A stretch of DNA of 64,000 nt, taken from positions 4,564,001 through 4,628,000 of the forward strand of contig NZ_CP032616.1 of NCBI RefSeq assembly GCF_003626975.1, read 5' to 3'. The notes under the pieces are model-generated. The model was given only the letters and a program-made list of their open reading frames with translations. It made no database searches and had not been told where the DNA came from. The position numbers and the translations under genes are program-made. Shown here in pieces: positions 55,104 through 64,000 of this stretch; positions within the stretch are counted from its first letter, which is position 1; the number at the start of each line of letters is the position of its first letter. This DNA is from Pseudomonas sp. DY-1 (GTDB taxonomy: Bacteria; Pseudomonadota; Gammaproteobacteria; Pseudomonadales; Pseudomonadaceae).

Positions 55104-55158
55104 GTAGGAGCTGGCTTGCCAGCGAAACGCGGCCATTCGCTGGCAAGCCAGCTCCTAC
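55104..55158. repeat. REP-type palindrome (GTAGGAGCTGGCTTGCCAGCGAA)
   Basis: A perfect 23-base inverted repeat with a nine-base loop, in the gap between the DUF808 and channel genes. It is of the GTAGGAGC-type REP sequences widespread in Pseudomonas. The rest of 54996-55269 holds nothing I can name. Confidence 0.88.
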
Positions 55159-55269
55159 GGGCAATGCAGACATAGCCATTGAAATCCCGCCACAGTGTTT
55201 CGACGCTGATGCGGCGCGATTCCTGGGGCTTTGGGCTAGGCTGAAAATCCGTACCCCGGGTTTGCCAAC

Positions 55270-56199
55270 ATGCTCGACATCCCACCTGAGGACGACTTCT
55301 GGCGGGATGCCAAACAGGACAAGTCGCAAGCGCCCGAACTCGGCTCGGCCTTGGAGGCGCGGGCCCGCAGCGGTATGCCGATGCGCGGTTTCTGCCTGAA
55401 GAAATGCCAGTTGGCGGGCCTCGATCTGGTGCACCGTGGCAGCCACACCGGGTACGACCTTTCCGGAAGCGATTTCTACCGCGCCAATTTGCGCGGTGCC
55501 CATCTGTTCGCCATAAACCTGCGCGGCGCCTCGCTGATGAAGGCCGATCTACGTGATGCCAACCTGCACTGCGCCGACCTGCGTGACGCCAATCTGCTCG
55601 GGGTGAAGCTCGACGGTGCCCGTCTGGATAACGTGGTCTGGGACGAGCGGGTGCTACAGGAACGCGAGGCCCGTGACGCCTGCAAGAACAGGCAGCCGGC
55701 GTTGATGCTGGACTTCCTGCAACAGGCCGAGGAGGTCTATCGCAACCTGCGCATTCATCTGGAGAAGGCCGGGTTGTTCGAGGAAGCGGGGCGCTTTTTC
55801 TATCGCGAAATGGTCATGCGCCGCCTGCAAATGCCGCGTTGGTCAGCCCAGCGGCTGTTTTCCTGGCTGGTGGACCTGTTCTGCGGCTACGGCGAGCAGC
55901 CCCTGCGCGTGGTGCTGTTTTCCCTGGGCTTCGTGCTGTTCTGCGCGCTGCTTTATTTCCTGACGGGGATTCACCACGGCGATGTGCGGCTGGCCTTTTC
56001 CCTGGAGCAGGACCTGTTGACCAACCTCGAGGAGCTGGGCGCCTGCATGTACTTCAGCGTGGTGACCTTCACCACGCTCGGCTACGGCGACATCGCGCCG
56101 CTTGGCTTGTCGCGACCGCTGGCTGCCTTCGAGGCCTTCGTCGGCAGCTTCACCATGGCGCTGTTCGTGGTGGTGTTCGTGAAGAAGATGACGCGCTGA
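55270..56199 (+). CDS. Pentapeptide-repeat potassium channel
   Basis: Protein of 309 aa. Residues about 60-120 form pentapeptide repeats (DLSGSDFYRANLRGAHLFAI, then ADLRDANL twice), a right-handed beta-helix. A charged helical linker follows, then two spans: about 214-236 (VVLFSLGFVLFCALLYFLTG) and about 280-305 (AFVGSFTMALFVVVFV). Between them lies a pore loop with the filter TTLGYGDIAP near residue 270, the K+ channel signature TxGYGD. So an inner-membrane two-span K+ channel with a cytosolic repeat domain; tetramer inferred. The gating signal is unknown. Confidence 0.88.
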   Translation: MLDIPPEDDFWRDAKQDKSQAPELGSALEARARSGMPMRGFCLKKCQLAGLDLVHRGSHTGYDLSGSDFYRANLRGAHLFAINLRGASLMKADLRDANLHCADLRDANLLGVKLDGARLDNVVWDERVLQEREARDACKNRQPALMLDFLQQAEEVYRNLRIHLEKAGLFEEAGRFFYREMVMRRLQMPRWSAQRLFSWLVDLFCGYGEQPLRVVLFSLGFVLFCALLYFLTGIHHGDVRLAFSLEQDLLTNLEELGACMYFSVVTFTTLGYGDIAPLGLSRPLAAFEAFVGSFTMALFVVVFVKKMTR

Positions 56200-56241
56200 G
56201 GCTTTGTCCGAAAGACGGCTTATTGCTGAAAAACCTGGAAA

Positions 56242-56637
56242 TCAGTCCTTCGGCTTGAACGCGCAGTAGCCGGGGCGCGGGCCGATTCTCGGGTGGTTTC
56301 GGCAGGTATCCGGGCGCTTGTCGTACACGGTGCACAGGCGACTCTTGCGGTCGAGGAAGTAGCAATCGTTGTTGCCCATGCGGGTGAGCGTGAAAATGCC
56401 GGACTTCTGGTTGAAGCGCTCCACCACGCCGTCCTTCATCAGCCTTTTCGCGATGTTCTTCGGCGGTTCGCCACGCTCGAACTCGGCCACCAGTTCCAGG
56501 CGGATCAAGTCGTTCAGGCGCGCTTCGACCGGCATGGTGCAGCAGCTGGAAACGCATGCGTGGCACATGGTCTTTTCGTATTTGATCCAGGTGTCCGTCC
56601 GGTCGAGGTCGGCACCGACGATCATCATGGTCTTCAT
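56242..56637 (-). CDS. YkgJ-family Cys-cluster protein
   Basis: Protein of 131 aa. The Cys pattern MCHACVSSCCTMP near residue 25-35, then CYFLDRKSRLCTVYDKRPDTC RNHP and a late GYCAF make a probable zinc or iron-sulfur cluster fold, as in YkgJ/FliB-like family proteins. Its role is unknown. It is convergent with the channel gene and separated by 42 bases. Confidence 0.85.
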   Translation of the reverse strand: MKTMMIVGADLDRTDTWIKYEKTMCHACVSSCCTMPVEARLNDLIRLELVAEFERGEPPKNIAKRLMKDGVVERFNQKSGIFTLTRMGNNDCYFLDRKSRLCTVYDKRPDTCRNHPRIGPRPGYCAFKPKD

Positions 56638-56900
56638 GGTCGGCGAGCAGGCTAGGGTAGAAGGGCGGGCATCATAGCGATGTCGGTGAAAAAGTGAACA
56701 GTTTCCCGTCGGGGAACGCGAAATTTCCCTTTGTCTCAGCGGATTTGTGTCTATACGACACCGGGTTGTAGGAATCTTCTGTGTCTGTGAGCCAGGACTC
56801 AGGCGTCTCTATTGGGACGATGCCGGTTTCCTGTAGCTTCCGGCCGTTCGTGGCTGCGATGGATGCGGCCCCAGTGCTCAATCATCCGGGTAATCGCTGC

Positions 56901-59900
56901 ATGCAATGGATCTTCATGCTGGTTGGCCTGGCCTTCGGGGCCGGGATTGATGAAAGCGTCACCGGAGCCCTGCTCGGCGGCCTGATGGGGCTGGGGCTGG
57001 GGCAGGCTATCCGCCTCCAGTGGCTGACGCGGGAAAATGCCGAGCTGCGCAAGTCGCTCGTCAGTTTTGCCGCACGGTTCGACAAGGGCACCCAGGCCAT
57101 CCATGAGCGCCTGCTCAAGGTGGAGCAGGGAAGGGCGCAGTCGGCCGAGACAGCACCGCCTCAGGCTGTCGAACCCGCCGTGCCGGTTGCCAAAGCCGCG
57201 CCCGAGACCGTGGCCGAAGACGATGCCGACCTCGTCTGGGAACTGCCGGCGGATGTGCTGGCCGAGCCTGCGGCTGCCGCATCGCCAGCGCCCACACCTG
57301 CACCAGCGGCTGCGGCGCCCGCTGACGCCTGGGGCCGGGAAGCCCGCCCCGCTGTTCCTCCCAAGGCGCCGCCGCGTCCGCCGAAACCCCGCGAACCTTC
57401 TCTGCTCGAACGGGGCTTCGCCGCTGCCCGTAACTGGCTGTTCGGCGGCAACACCGTGCTGCGCATCGGCGTCGTGCTGCTGTTCCTCGGCCTGGCCTTC
57501 CTGCTGCGCTACGCCACCGAAGGCATGGTGGTGCCCGTGGAGCTCCGCTACGCCGGCGTGGCCCTGGCCGCCATCGCGCTGCTAGGCCTTGGCTGGTGGC
57601 TGCGCAGACGCAATCCGAGTTATGGCTTGATGCTTCAGGGCGCCGGCATTGCCGTGCTCTACCTGACAGTGTTCGCTGCCATGCGCCTGCATCCGTTACT
57701 GGACCCGAAGATGGCCTTCGGGCTGCTGGTCGCGGTAACCCTGTTTTCCGCCATCCTCGCCGTGGCCCAGGACGCCCTGGGCCTGGCCGCTGCCGCCGCG
57801 CTTGGCGGGTTCGCCGCGCCCATCCTCACCTCCAGTGGCAGTGGCAACCATGTGGCGCTGTTCAGCTATTTCGCGCTGCTCAACGCCGGCATCTTCGCCA
57901 TTGCCTGGTTCAAGGCCTGGCGTCTGCTCAACCTGATCGGCTTCGTCGGCACCTTCGGTATTGGATTTGCCTGGGGCCTGCGTTCCTACCAGCCGGAGCT
58001 TTTCGCCAGCACCGAACCTTTCCTGGTGTTGTTCTTCCTGATGTATGTCGGCATCGGTCTGCTGTTCGCCCGGCGCAAGCTGGCAGAGGCGATGGACGCG
58101 CCGGCGGAGCGGGACGAGCTGTTGCGCTGGTCGGCGCGCCAGGGCGACACGGTGGACGGCACGGTGCTGTTCGGTCCGCCGATCATCGGCTTCGGCCTGC
58201 AGGTGGCGCTGATCCGCCATATCGAGTTCGGCGCGGCCTTCAGCGCGCTGGCCCTGGGGCTGTTCTACATCGTTCTGGCACGGGTCCTGGCCGGCCGTAC
58301 CGCCGGGCGCGCCTTGCTGCTGGTGGAAACCTGTCTGGCCCTCGGTGTGGTGTTCGGCAGCCTGGCCATCCCGCTGGGGCTGGATGCGCGCTGGACTTCC
58401 GCTGCCTGGGCGGTGGAAGGCGCTGGCATCTACTGGCTTGGTCTGCGCCAGGGTCGGCCGCTGGCGCGGGCCTTCGCGCTGTTGCTGCAGTTCGGCGCCG
58501 CGATTGCTTTCCTCGGCGGGCTGCGCACCGGCGCCTATACATTGCTCGACGGTTCGCCCCTGGGCGCCCTGATGCTGGGCGCGGCACTGCTGTTCGTGTT
58601 CTGGCAACTGCGCCAGGCGCCAGATGACGCTGCCACCGACCTGGAGCAACGCCTCTCGCCGGCTCTCGCTTGTGCCGGGCTGGCGTTCCTTTATCTGATG
58701 GCGCCGCTCGCCTTCGCGGCGGAAGGCACCGCCATTGCCTGGGCACTGGCCGGGCTGGCGACGCTTTTCGTCGGGTTGCGACTGAACTCGCGCACCTTCC
58801 TCTTCAGCGCGTTCGCCGTGCAGTTGCTCGGCGGCGCGATCTTCTTGCTCGACCTGGACGGCTCGGGCCTGGGCAGCGGCTCCATGCCGGGCTGGCGTGG
58901 GCTGATGGTGGCGTCGCTGATCGGTCTGGCGCTGATCGCCGGGATGATCCTGGCTGCTCGCCACCCGCTGGCACGCAGCGATGCGCGATTGTTGCGTGGT
59001 CTGTCGCTGGTGCTGCTGGCGGGGCTGGCTTTCGTCAACCTGGCGGTGCTCTTCGTGTTGCCTTGGCGCACCGCCGCTGGGGTCTGGGCCGGCAGCGGTC
59101 TGCTGATCCTCTGGCTCAGCTTGCATCTGCAACAGCGCGCCGGGTTCTGGTTCGGTCTGTTCCTGCAATTGTTGGCTGGCATGAGTTTCCTCGCGGTAAG
59201 TCCGCTTCTACTGGGCGAGCTGAGTAGCGAAGGCCTGCGACCGCTGGCCCACGCCGGTTTCTGGACGCCGACCGTGCTCGCTCTGGCAGCCTTCGTCGGT
59301 GCCTGGCGCTTACAGCGTGCCGCCCGTGCGGAAGCGGCATTGGGCGGGCTGAGCCTCGCACATCTGGCCCAATTGCTGCTGGCCTGGAGTGCCGGCTGGT
59401 GGGCGCTGGCCTGGCTGGCGGAGATCGCGCGCTTTGCCAAGCCTGAACTGCAAGTGCCCCTGGCCCTGTTGCTGGCGGCGGCCAGCGTCGCCTTCACCAC
59501 CTGGCTCGCGGGGCGCGAGCAGTGGCGTGCACTGGCCTTGCTCTGCCTGGTGCTGGCGCCTGCCGGCGTTGTGGCGCTGGCGGTTGCCTGGGACCCGCAG
59601 TATCACCCGGCAGCCAGCTTCGGCTGGGCCGGTTGGGGTGCCCTGTTCCTCGTGCACGTGCTGGCCCTGCGCAGGTTGGATCACCTCTTGCCCGCGGGGG
59701 CACGTAGTGCCGCCCATGTGCTGGGCTGTTGGTTGCTGCTCGGCGTGCTGGCGCTGGAGTTGCGCTACCTGTTGATGCTGCTCTCCGAGCAATACAACGC
59801 CTGGCGCTGGCTGGGTTGGGCCCTGCTGCCGAGCGCCTGGCTGTTGCTGGTGGCTCTGCGTCCGCGCCTGCCTTGGCCGGTGGCGGCTTATCCGCGTGAA

Positions 59901-60503
59901 TACCGTCTGTGGGCGTCGTTGCCGCTGGCGCTGCTGATGCTCGCCTGGTTCTGGATCGCCAACGCCTGGAGCGATGGAGCAGCCGAACCGCTGCCGTACC
60001 TGCCGCTGCTCAACCCGCTGGAGCTGGGCCTGCTGTTCGCGCTGCTGGGTATCTGCCTCTGGCTGCGTGACTGCCTGCCGCAGTTCGGTGTGCGCGCACT
60101 GCCGGCATGGCTGCCCCAGGGCGTGGCCGGTGTATCGCTGTTCGCCCTGGCGACCGCGGCGGTGTTCCGCTGCGCGCACCATTGGGGTGGCGTGCCCTAT
60201 CAACTGGAAGCACAACTGGATTCCATGCTGGTGCAGGCTGGCCTGTCCATCGTCTGGACCAGCATCGCCCTGGGCCTGATGGTTGGCGGTCACCTGCGGG
60301 CGCGGCGCGAACTCTGGCTGGTGGGCGCGGCGTTGATCGCGTTGGTGGTGGCCAAGTTGTTCTTCGTCGAACTGGGCAATCGCGGTGGCCTGGAACGCAT
60401 CGTTTCTTTCATTGGCGTCGGCGTCCTGCTGCTGGTCGTCGGCTACTTCGCGCCGCTGCCGCCAAAGCGCGCGGAATCTCAACAGGAACAGGTCAACGCA
60501 TGA
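56901..60503 (+). CDS. DUF2339 polytopic membrane protein
   Basis: Protein of 1200 aa from ATG 56901 (MQWIFMLVGLAFGAGIDESV); the frame opens at 56781 but the earlier part is not family-like. First a span, a coiled coil (about 55-75), an Ala/Pro-rich linker (about 85-170), then a stretch ELSLLERGFAAARNWLFGGN before more than 25 hydrophobic segments to the C-terminus (GVLLLVVGYFAPLPPKR). This is the DUF2339 architecture. Function unknown; cell-envelope role suspected. Its stop overlaps the start of the DUF3999 gene, so the two are a unit. Confidence 0.88.
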   Translation: MQWIFMLVGLAFGAGIDESVTGALLGGLMGLGLGQAIRLQWLTRENAELRKSLVSFAARFDKGTQAIHERLLKVEQGRAQSAETAPPQAVEPAVPVAKAAPETVAEDDADLVWELPADVLAEPAAAASPAPTPAPAAAAPADAWGREARPAVPPKAPPRPPKPREPSLLERGFAAARNWLFGGNTVLRIGVVLLFLGLAFLLRYATEGMVVPVELRYAGVALAAIALLGLGWWLRRRNPSYGLMLQGAGIAVLYLTVFAAMRLHPLLDPKMAFGLLVAVTLFSAILAVAQDALGLAAAAALGGFAAPILTSSGSGNHVALFSYFALLNAGIFAIAWFKAWRLLNLIGFVGTFGIGFAWGLRSYQPELFASTEPFLVLFFLMYVGIGLLFARRKLAEAMDAPAERDELLRWSARQGDTVDGTVLFGPPIIGFGLQVALIRHIEFGAAFSALALGLFYIVLARVLAGRTAGRALLLVETCLALGVVFGSLAIPLGLDARWTSAAWAVEGAGIYWLGLRQGRPLARAFALLLQFGAAIAFLGGLRTGAYTLLDGSPLGALMLGAALLFVFWQLRQAPDDAATDLEQRLSPALACAGLAFLYLMAPLAFAAEGTAIAWALAGLATLFVGLRLNSRTFLFSAFAVQLLGGAIFLLDLDGSGLGSGSMPGWRGLMVASLIGLALIAGMILAARHPLARSDARLLRGLSLVLLAGLAFVNLAVLFVLPWRTAAGVWAGSGLLILWLSLHLQQRAGFWFGLFLQLLAGMSFLAVSPLLLGELSSEGLRPLAHAGFWTPTVLALAAFVGAWRLQRAARAEAALGGLSLAHLAQLLLAWSAGWWALAWLAEIARFAKPELQVPLALLLAAASVAFTTWLAGREQWRALALLCLVLAPAGVVALAVAWDPQYHPAASFGWAGWGALFLVHVLALRRLDHLLPAGARSAAHVLGCWLLLGVLALELRYLLMLLSEQYNAWRWLGWALLPSAWLLLVALRPRLPWPVAAYPREYRLWASLPLALLMLAWFWIANAWSDGAAEPLPYLPLLNPLELGLLFALLGICLWLRDCLPQFGVRALPAWLPQGVAGVSLFALATAAVFRCAHHWGGVPYQLEAQLDSMLVQAGLSIVWTSIALGLMVGGHLRARRELWLVGAALIALVVAKLFFVELGNRGGLERIVSFIGVGVLLLVVGYFAPLPPKRAESQQEQVNA

Positions 60504-61885
60504 TCGGATTGTCTTGTCTGCGCCGCCCCGGCCTGGCCTTGCTGGCCAGCCTGGGATTGCTCTGCCAGCCGCTGCTCGCCGCTGAACAGCCAGACGACTT
60601 CACTACGCGCGTCGAGCTGCGGCTGGACGGGCAGGGCCCCTGGTATCGCATGGACCTGCCCATGGCTCTGCACTTCGCCGCGCAGCATGCCGACCTGCGC
60701 GACCTACGCGTGTTCAACGCCGAGGGCGAGTCCCTGGCCTATGCCCTGACTCGCAGCAGCGCAAGCGAACGCCGTGCCCGTCACGAACAGACCGTACGCT
60801 GGTTCCCCTTGCGTGGTCCGGCGGACGGGAGTGGTGCCTTGCCCAGCGTAAGGATCGAGCGCAGTACTACCGGAACGGTCGTGCAGGTGGTGCCGGAGAA
60901 TCCCGTGGCCGAAGGTGAGCAATTGCGTGGCTGGTTGCTGGACGTCAGCGGTGTGGGAGCTCCGCTGGAGAAGCTCAGTCTGGAGTGGAACAGCGCAGCT
61001 GACGGCTTCCAGCACTTCAGCATCGAGGCCAGCGATGACCTGCAACATTGGGAGTCATGGGGTGATGGACAGGTGGCGCGCCTGTCGTTCGCCGATCAAC
61101 GCATCGACCAGCGCGAAGTGGCCCTTCCCGGGCGTTCCGCGCGGTACCTCAGGCTTCTCTGGCAGAGCCCTCGGCACGCGGCGGAACTGACTGCGGTGAA
61201 GGTATCGAGCGCCAGCCGTGAAAGCCTGCCGGCGGCCATGGCCTGGTCCGCGCCGCTGGACCCGGTCAGCAGCAAGGATGGCCAGTACATCTGGGACCTG
61301 CCGCTGGGGTTGCCCATCGAGCGACTGCGCGTTGCCGTGGAGCGGCCCGGCAGCCTGCTGCCGGTGCAGGTGGAGGCTCGCCGCGATGGCGCTCCGCAAT
61401 GGCAGCCGGTAATGTCCGGCCTGCTTTACCGGTTACCGCAGGACGGAAAGGAGGTCGCCCAGGAGGAGCTGGACCTGCCGGGATGGATGGCGATCAAGCA
61501 GCTGCGCCTGACGGTTGATCAGCGTGCCGGCGGCTTCGGCCAGCAGGTACCCCGTCTGGAAGTGGGCATGCATGCCACCCAGGTGGTATTCCTCGCTCGT
61601 GGCAATCCGCCGTTCACGCTCGCCCTGGGCAATCTTGAGGCCAGCCGCGCGGAACTGCCCCTGTCCACGCTGGTGCCGGGTTTCGACAGCGCCAGTCTGG
61701 AGAAGATGGGGCGCGCCGAAGCAGTGGCGATTCCTGCGCAGACTGGCGTCCATCCGGCAGAGCGGCAGGCGGCCGGTCAGATCGTCTGGAAACGTGTCGG
61801 CCTCTGGGCCGTCCTGCTGCTGGGTGTCGGTCTATTAGGGGGCATGGCGTTCAGCTTGCTGCGTCGCCCGGCGGCGCGGTCTTGA
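60500..61885 (+). CDS. DUF3999 exported/membrane protein
   Basis: Protein of 461 aa from ATG 60500, whose ATGA overlaps the DUF2339 stop. Signal peptide (GLALLASLGLLCQPLLAAE), a beta-rich periplasmic region (WYRMDLPMALHFAAQHADLRDLRVFN, SLEWNSAADGFQHFSIEASDDLQ) and a C-terminal span (GLWAVLLLGVGLLGGMAFSLL) with Arg-rich cytosolic tail. DUF3999 genes are usually next to DUF2339 genes; the pair likely forms a periplasm-facing complex. Function unknown. Confidence 0.88.
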   Translation: MIGLSCLRRPGLALLASLGLLCQPLLAAEQPDDFTTRVELRLDGQGPWYRMDLPMALHFAAQHADLRDLRVFNAEGESLAYALTRSSASERRARHEQTVRWFPLRGPADGSGALPSVRIERSTTGTVVQVVPENPVAEGEQLRGWLLDVSGVGAPLEKLSLEWNSAADGFQHFSIEASDDLQHWESWGDGQVARLSFADQRIDQREVALPGRSARYLRLLWQSPRHAAELTAVKVSSASRESLPAAMAWSAPLDPVSSKDGQYIWDLPLGLPIERLRVAVERPGSLLPVQVEARRDGAPQWQPVMSGLLYRLPQDGKEVAQEELDLPGWMAIKQLRLTVDQRAGGFGQQVPRLEVGMHATQVVFLARGNPPFTLALGNLEASRAELPLSTLVPGFDSASLEKMGRAEAVAIPAQTGVHPAERQAAGQIVWKRVGLWAVLLLGVGLLGGMAFSLLRRPAARS

Positions 61886-62057
61886 TGAATTGCGAATGAC
61901 CATACGGTGATAGTGGCTTTTTGATGTATCTTTGTTCGGTCATTCCAAAGGCCGCAGCAGGCGGCTCCACGTCAGGTCAGGACGATCAGGTGCCCAGCCT
62001 TCAGCCGCTCCATCCGGAACCCTTGCCCCCAATTGCCGTGCCCTCCGGGGAGCTGCG

Positions 62058-63707
62058 TTGAACACCTGCCTGGCCAGTGGATGGAGCTTCAGCGGGCCGG
62101 TGGCGCTGACCATTGCCGTCGGTATCGGCGTGGTGTTCATAGCGCTCTGGGTCCGCCGCCAGCCTCATTTTCCTGGTCGCGAAAGCTTTCTCGTCCTGCA
62201 TGCCGGCATCTGTTGGTGGCTTGCGGCCGCCTGCCTGGAGCTGGCAGCGCAGGGTCCGCAGTGCAAGGTCTTCTGGGCCAGCATGGCCTGGCCGGGCATT
62301 ATCGGCGTACCGACCTTCTGGGCCGTGTTTCTCTGGCAGTACGTCAACAGCATCCGTGAACCCCTGAGCCCGCGAGCCTTCCTGTTCCTGGGTATTGGTC
62401 CGCTGGTCGCCTCCGCCATGGCCCTTAGCAACCCCTGGCACCAACTGTTCTACGGCCCCGGCACCCTGCCGGCGGACGATACGCTGGGGGCGGCGATCCG
62501 CTACGACCATGGGCCGCTCTTCGATGCCGTGGCCGTCTACGTCTACGTGTTCATGGTTTTCTGCCTGGCCGTGGTGACCCGCGCCGCCCTGGCCAGCCAT
62601 GGCCTGCACCGCCGTCACTATCTGGCATTCGTGCTGGTCACCTGCGTGCCCTGGGGCGTCAACCTGAGCTACGTCGTTTACGGCTGGACCTTGTTCGGCT
62701 TCGACCCGACGCCGTTCAGCTTCGCCTTCACCCTGGTGGCCTTCACCTTCCTGATTCTCGGCGTTCGTCTTTTCGACCTGGTGCCGGTGGCGCGCCATCT
62801 GCTGCTGGAGGAGCTGCCCGACCCGGTGCTGGTGGTTGACCCCAAACGCCGGGTGATCGATGCCAACCCCGCCGCACTGACACTGGCCGGGCAACCCGTG
62901 GGCTGGCAGGGCATGGCGCTCTCCAGGTGGCCGGTGTATGGCCTGGAGCTGGAAGCGATGCTGGTGGCGGGGGAGAAGGAGATGCTGCTGGTCCCGGCCA
63001 GTTCTTCGCGCTACTTCGAGGTCCGCTCCCGCGATATCGAGCGGGTGACCCGCAGCGGCACATCGATTCTCGGACAGATGCTCTACCTGCGTGACATCAC
63101 CGAGCGCCACTGCAGTGAACTCAAGCTGGCTGAGGCCCTGGCGACCAGCGAAGAGCGCCTGCGTACCATCACTCGTCTGCATGAACAGTTGCAGGAGCAG
63201 GCGCTGCGGGACCCGCTGACCGGTCTCTACAACCGCCGACATCTCGGCGAACTGTTCGCTCGCGAGCAGGCTCGCAGCCAGCGCGAGCGCACGCCCATCG
63301 CCCTGGCATTGATCGACCTCGACCACTTCAAGCAACTCAACGACCGTCACGGTCACCTGGTCGGCGACGATGTGTTGCGCGCGGTGGCCATCCATCTCAC
63401 CGGCAACCTGCGCGGCAGCGACGCGGTATTCCGCATTGGCGGTGAGGAGTTCCTCCTGCTGCTGCCCGGCGCCAGCGGCGATGAGGCGTACGCGCGGTTG
63501 CAGGCGCTCTGCCAGGCACTTGCCGGCCTACCGCTGCCGACCCGGGAAGGGCCAGTGTCGGTGACCCTGTCCGCCGGCCTGGCGGTCTGGCCGATGCAGG
63601 GCCAGACCCTGGAAGAGCTGATGCAGGTGGCCGATGCCGCGCTCTACGAGGCCAAACGCAACGGCCGTAACCAGGTGCGGAGACTCGCCGCGAACGATGT
63701 CGGCTGA
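62058..63707 (+). CDS. Membrane-bound diguanylate cyclase (7TM-PAS-GGDEF)
   Basis: Protein of 549 aa if it starts at TTG 62058, which has GGGGAG at good distance; the frame is open from 61932 without a better start. Seven spans (about 15-225) form a histidine-kinase-type 7TM sensor domain (IGVPTFWAVFLWQYV, VYVYVFMVFCL), a PAS domain (about 235-350, LEELPDPVLVVDPKRRVIDANPA) and GGDEF (about 375-545). The site RIGGEEFLLL is intact, with an RGSD inhibition site five residues ahead. It makes c-di-GMP in response to a signal read in the membrane. No EAL domain. Confidence 0.9.
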   Translation: MNTCLASGWSFSGPVALTIAVGIGVVFIALWVRRQPHFPGRESFLVLHAGICWWLAAACLELAAQGPQCKVFWASMAWPGIIGVPTFWAVFLWQYVNSIREPLSPRAFLFLGIGPLVASAMALSNPWHQLFYGPGTLPADDTLGAAIRYDHGPLFDAVAVYVYVFMVFCLAVVTRAALASHGLHRRHYLAFVLVTCVPWGVNLSYVVYGWTLFGFDPTPFSFAFTLVAFTFLILGVRLFDLVPVARHLLLEELPDPVLVVDPKRRVIDANPAALTLAGQPVGWQGMALSRWPVYGLELEAMLVAGEKEMLLVPASSSRYFEVRSRDIERVTRSGTSILGQMLYLRDITERHCSELKLAEALATSEERLRTITRLHEQLQEQALRDPLTGLYNRRHLGELFAREQARSQRERTPIALALIDLDHFKQLNDRHGHLVGDDVLRAVAIHLTGNLRGSDAVFRIGGEEFLLLLPGASGDEAYARLQALCQALAGLPLPTREGPVSVTLSAGLAVWPMQGQTLEELMQVADAALYEAKRNGRNQVRRLAANDVG

Positions 63708-63861
63708 CCGCTGAACCAGTGGCTGACACCGGCGTCAGATATTTTCGTGGCCTGTGTGGCCCGCATTCACTGCCGATTCAGCACCTTCCATCCCGCTGAG
63801 AGGCAATGCCATTCGACTCGCGCTAAACTGCGCGCATTTTTCCACCCTCCGGAGCCATTCC

Positions 63862-64000
63862 ATGTCCCGCGTTACCCTGAGTCGCTACCTGATCGAGCAG
63901 ACCAGAAGCCACAACACCCCTGCCGATCTGCGCTTCCTCATCGAGGTTGTCGCGCGCGCCTGTAAGGAAATCAGCCATGCGGTGTCCAAGGGCGCGCTGG
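63862..64000 (+). CDS. fbp: Fructose-1,6-bisphosphatase, N-terminus (3' end outside window)
   Basis: ATG 63862 with GGAG upstream. The first 46 residues, [18 protein letters not shown] then [20 protein letters not shown] and HAVSKGAL, match class-I FBPase. The gene continues past the right edge. It is the gluconeogenic bisphosphatase. The 154-base gap before it shows no clear promoter hexamers. Confidence 0.92.
   Translation, partial: MSRVTLSRYLIEQTRSHNTPADLRFLIEVVARACKEISHAVSKGAL

Noticed and set aside
57696-59168. Minus-strand Gln/Glu-rich open frame inside the DUF2339 gene
   Set aside because: Antisense shadow of Leu/Ala-rich membrane codons, which read as Gln/Glu-rich on the other strand.

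Overview
The window looks like a Pseudomonas chromosome. From about 10.3 kb to the right edge the genes and their order match the P. aeruginosa-type backbone between the rml/O-polysaccharide end and fbp: tRNA-Thr, an amino-acid ABC transporter, tRNA-Phe, yggX-mutY-asmA, hisB-hisH-hisA-hisF, ctpA/envC, gpmI, secB, trmL, ntrC-ntrB, glnA, thiI, typA and the start of fbp. Some genes are not what I expect from P. aeruginosa itself: an H-NOX/c-di-GMP pair, an ISL3-family insertion, an extra CsrA/RsmN-like gene and a pentapeptide-repeat potassium channel. A sister lineage is therefore more likely. The species call is inference.

1-9 kb is a surface-glycan locus whose left end lies outside the window. 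It holds two related capsule/Kdo-transferase-like glycosyltransferases (the first fused to a GT2 domain), an HMGL-type pyruvate aldolase with a second Rossmann-like domain, a membrane O-acyltransferase and an APS-kinase-like protein on the plus strand. A CMP-Kdo-synthetase-like protein and a HAD phosphatase lie on the minus strand. Together they could make, activate and transfer a 3-deoxy-ulosonic acid and decorate the glycan. An integrase remnant beside tRNA-Thr (10.0-10.4 kb) suggests past island traffic at the boundary.

10.7-22.2 kb is all minus strand: a SAM methyltransferase, a polar amino-acid ABC operon, a GGDEF-EAL protein directly behind an H-NOX sensor, tRNA-Phe, the ATGA-coupled asmA-mutY-yggX operon and a PanZ-like acetyltransferase. 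22.3-25.6 kb is the plus-strand histidine operon with a DUF2164 gene inside it and an inverted-repeat element between hisA and hisF. 25.7-33 kb carries two tandem solute-binding proteins, then envC-ctpA-polysaccharide deacetylase and gpmI on the minus strand.

32.7-47.9 kb holds rhodanese-grxC-secB, trmL, a 132-bp tandem repeat array, an RsmN-like regulator, ntrB-ntrC with two DUF4124 proteins, a large MscS-type channel, glnA with a clear sigma-54 promoter and NtrC site, thiI and typA. 47.9-50.1 kb is eroded: an ISL3 element (8-bp target duplication) splits a DUF799 lipoprotein gene, followed by gene debris. 50.1-64 kb carries an exported type-B carboxylesterase, a CptA-like phosphoethanolamine transferase with a possible ColR box, DUF808, the potassium channel, a YkgJ-type Cys-cluster protein, a DUF2339-DUF3999 pair, a 7TM-PAS-GGDEF diguanylate cyclase and the first codons of fbp. 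Several families of palindromic repeats (REP-like) sit in the gaps.
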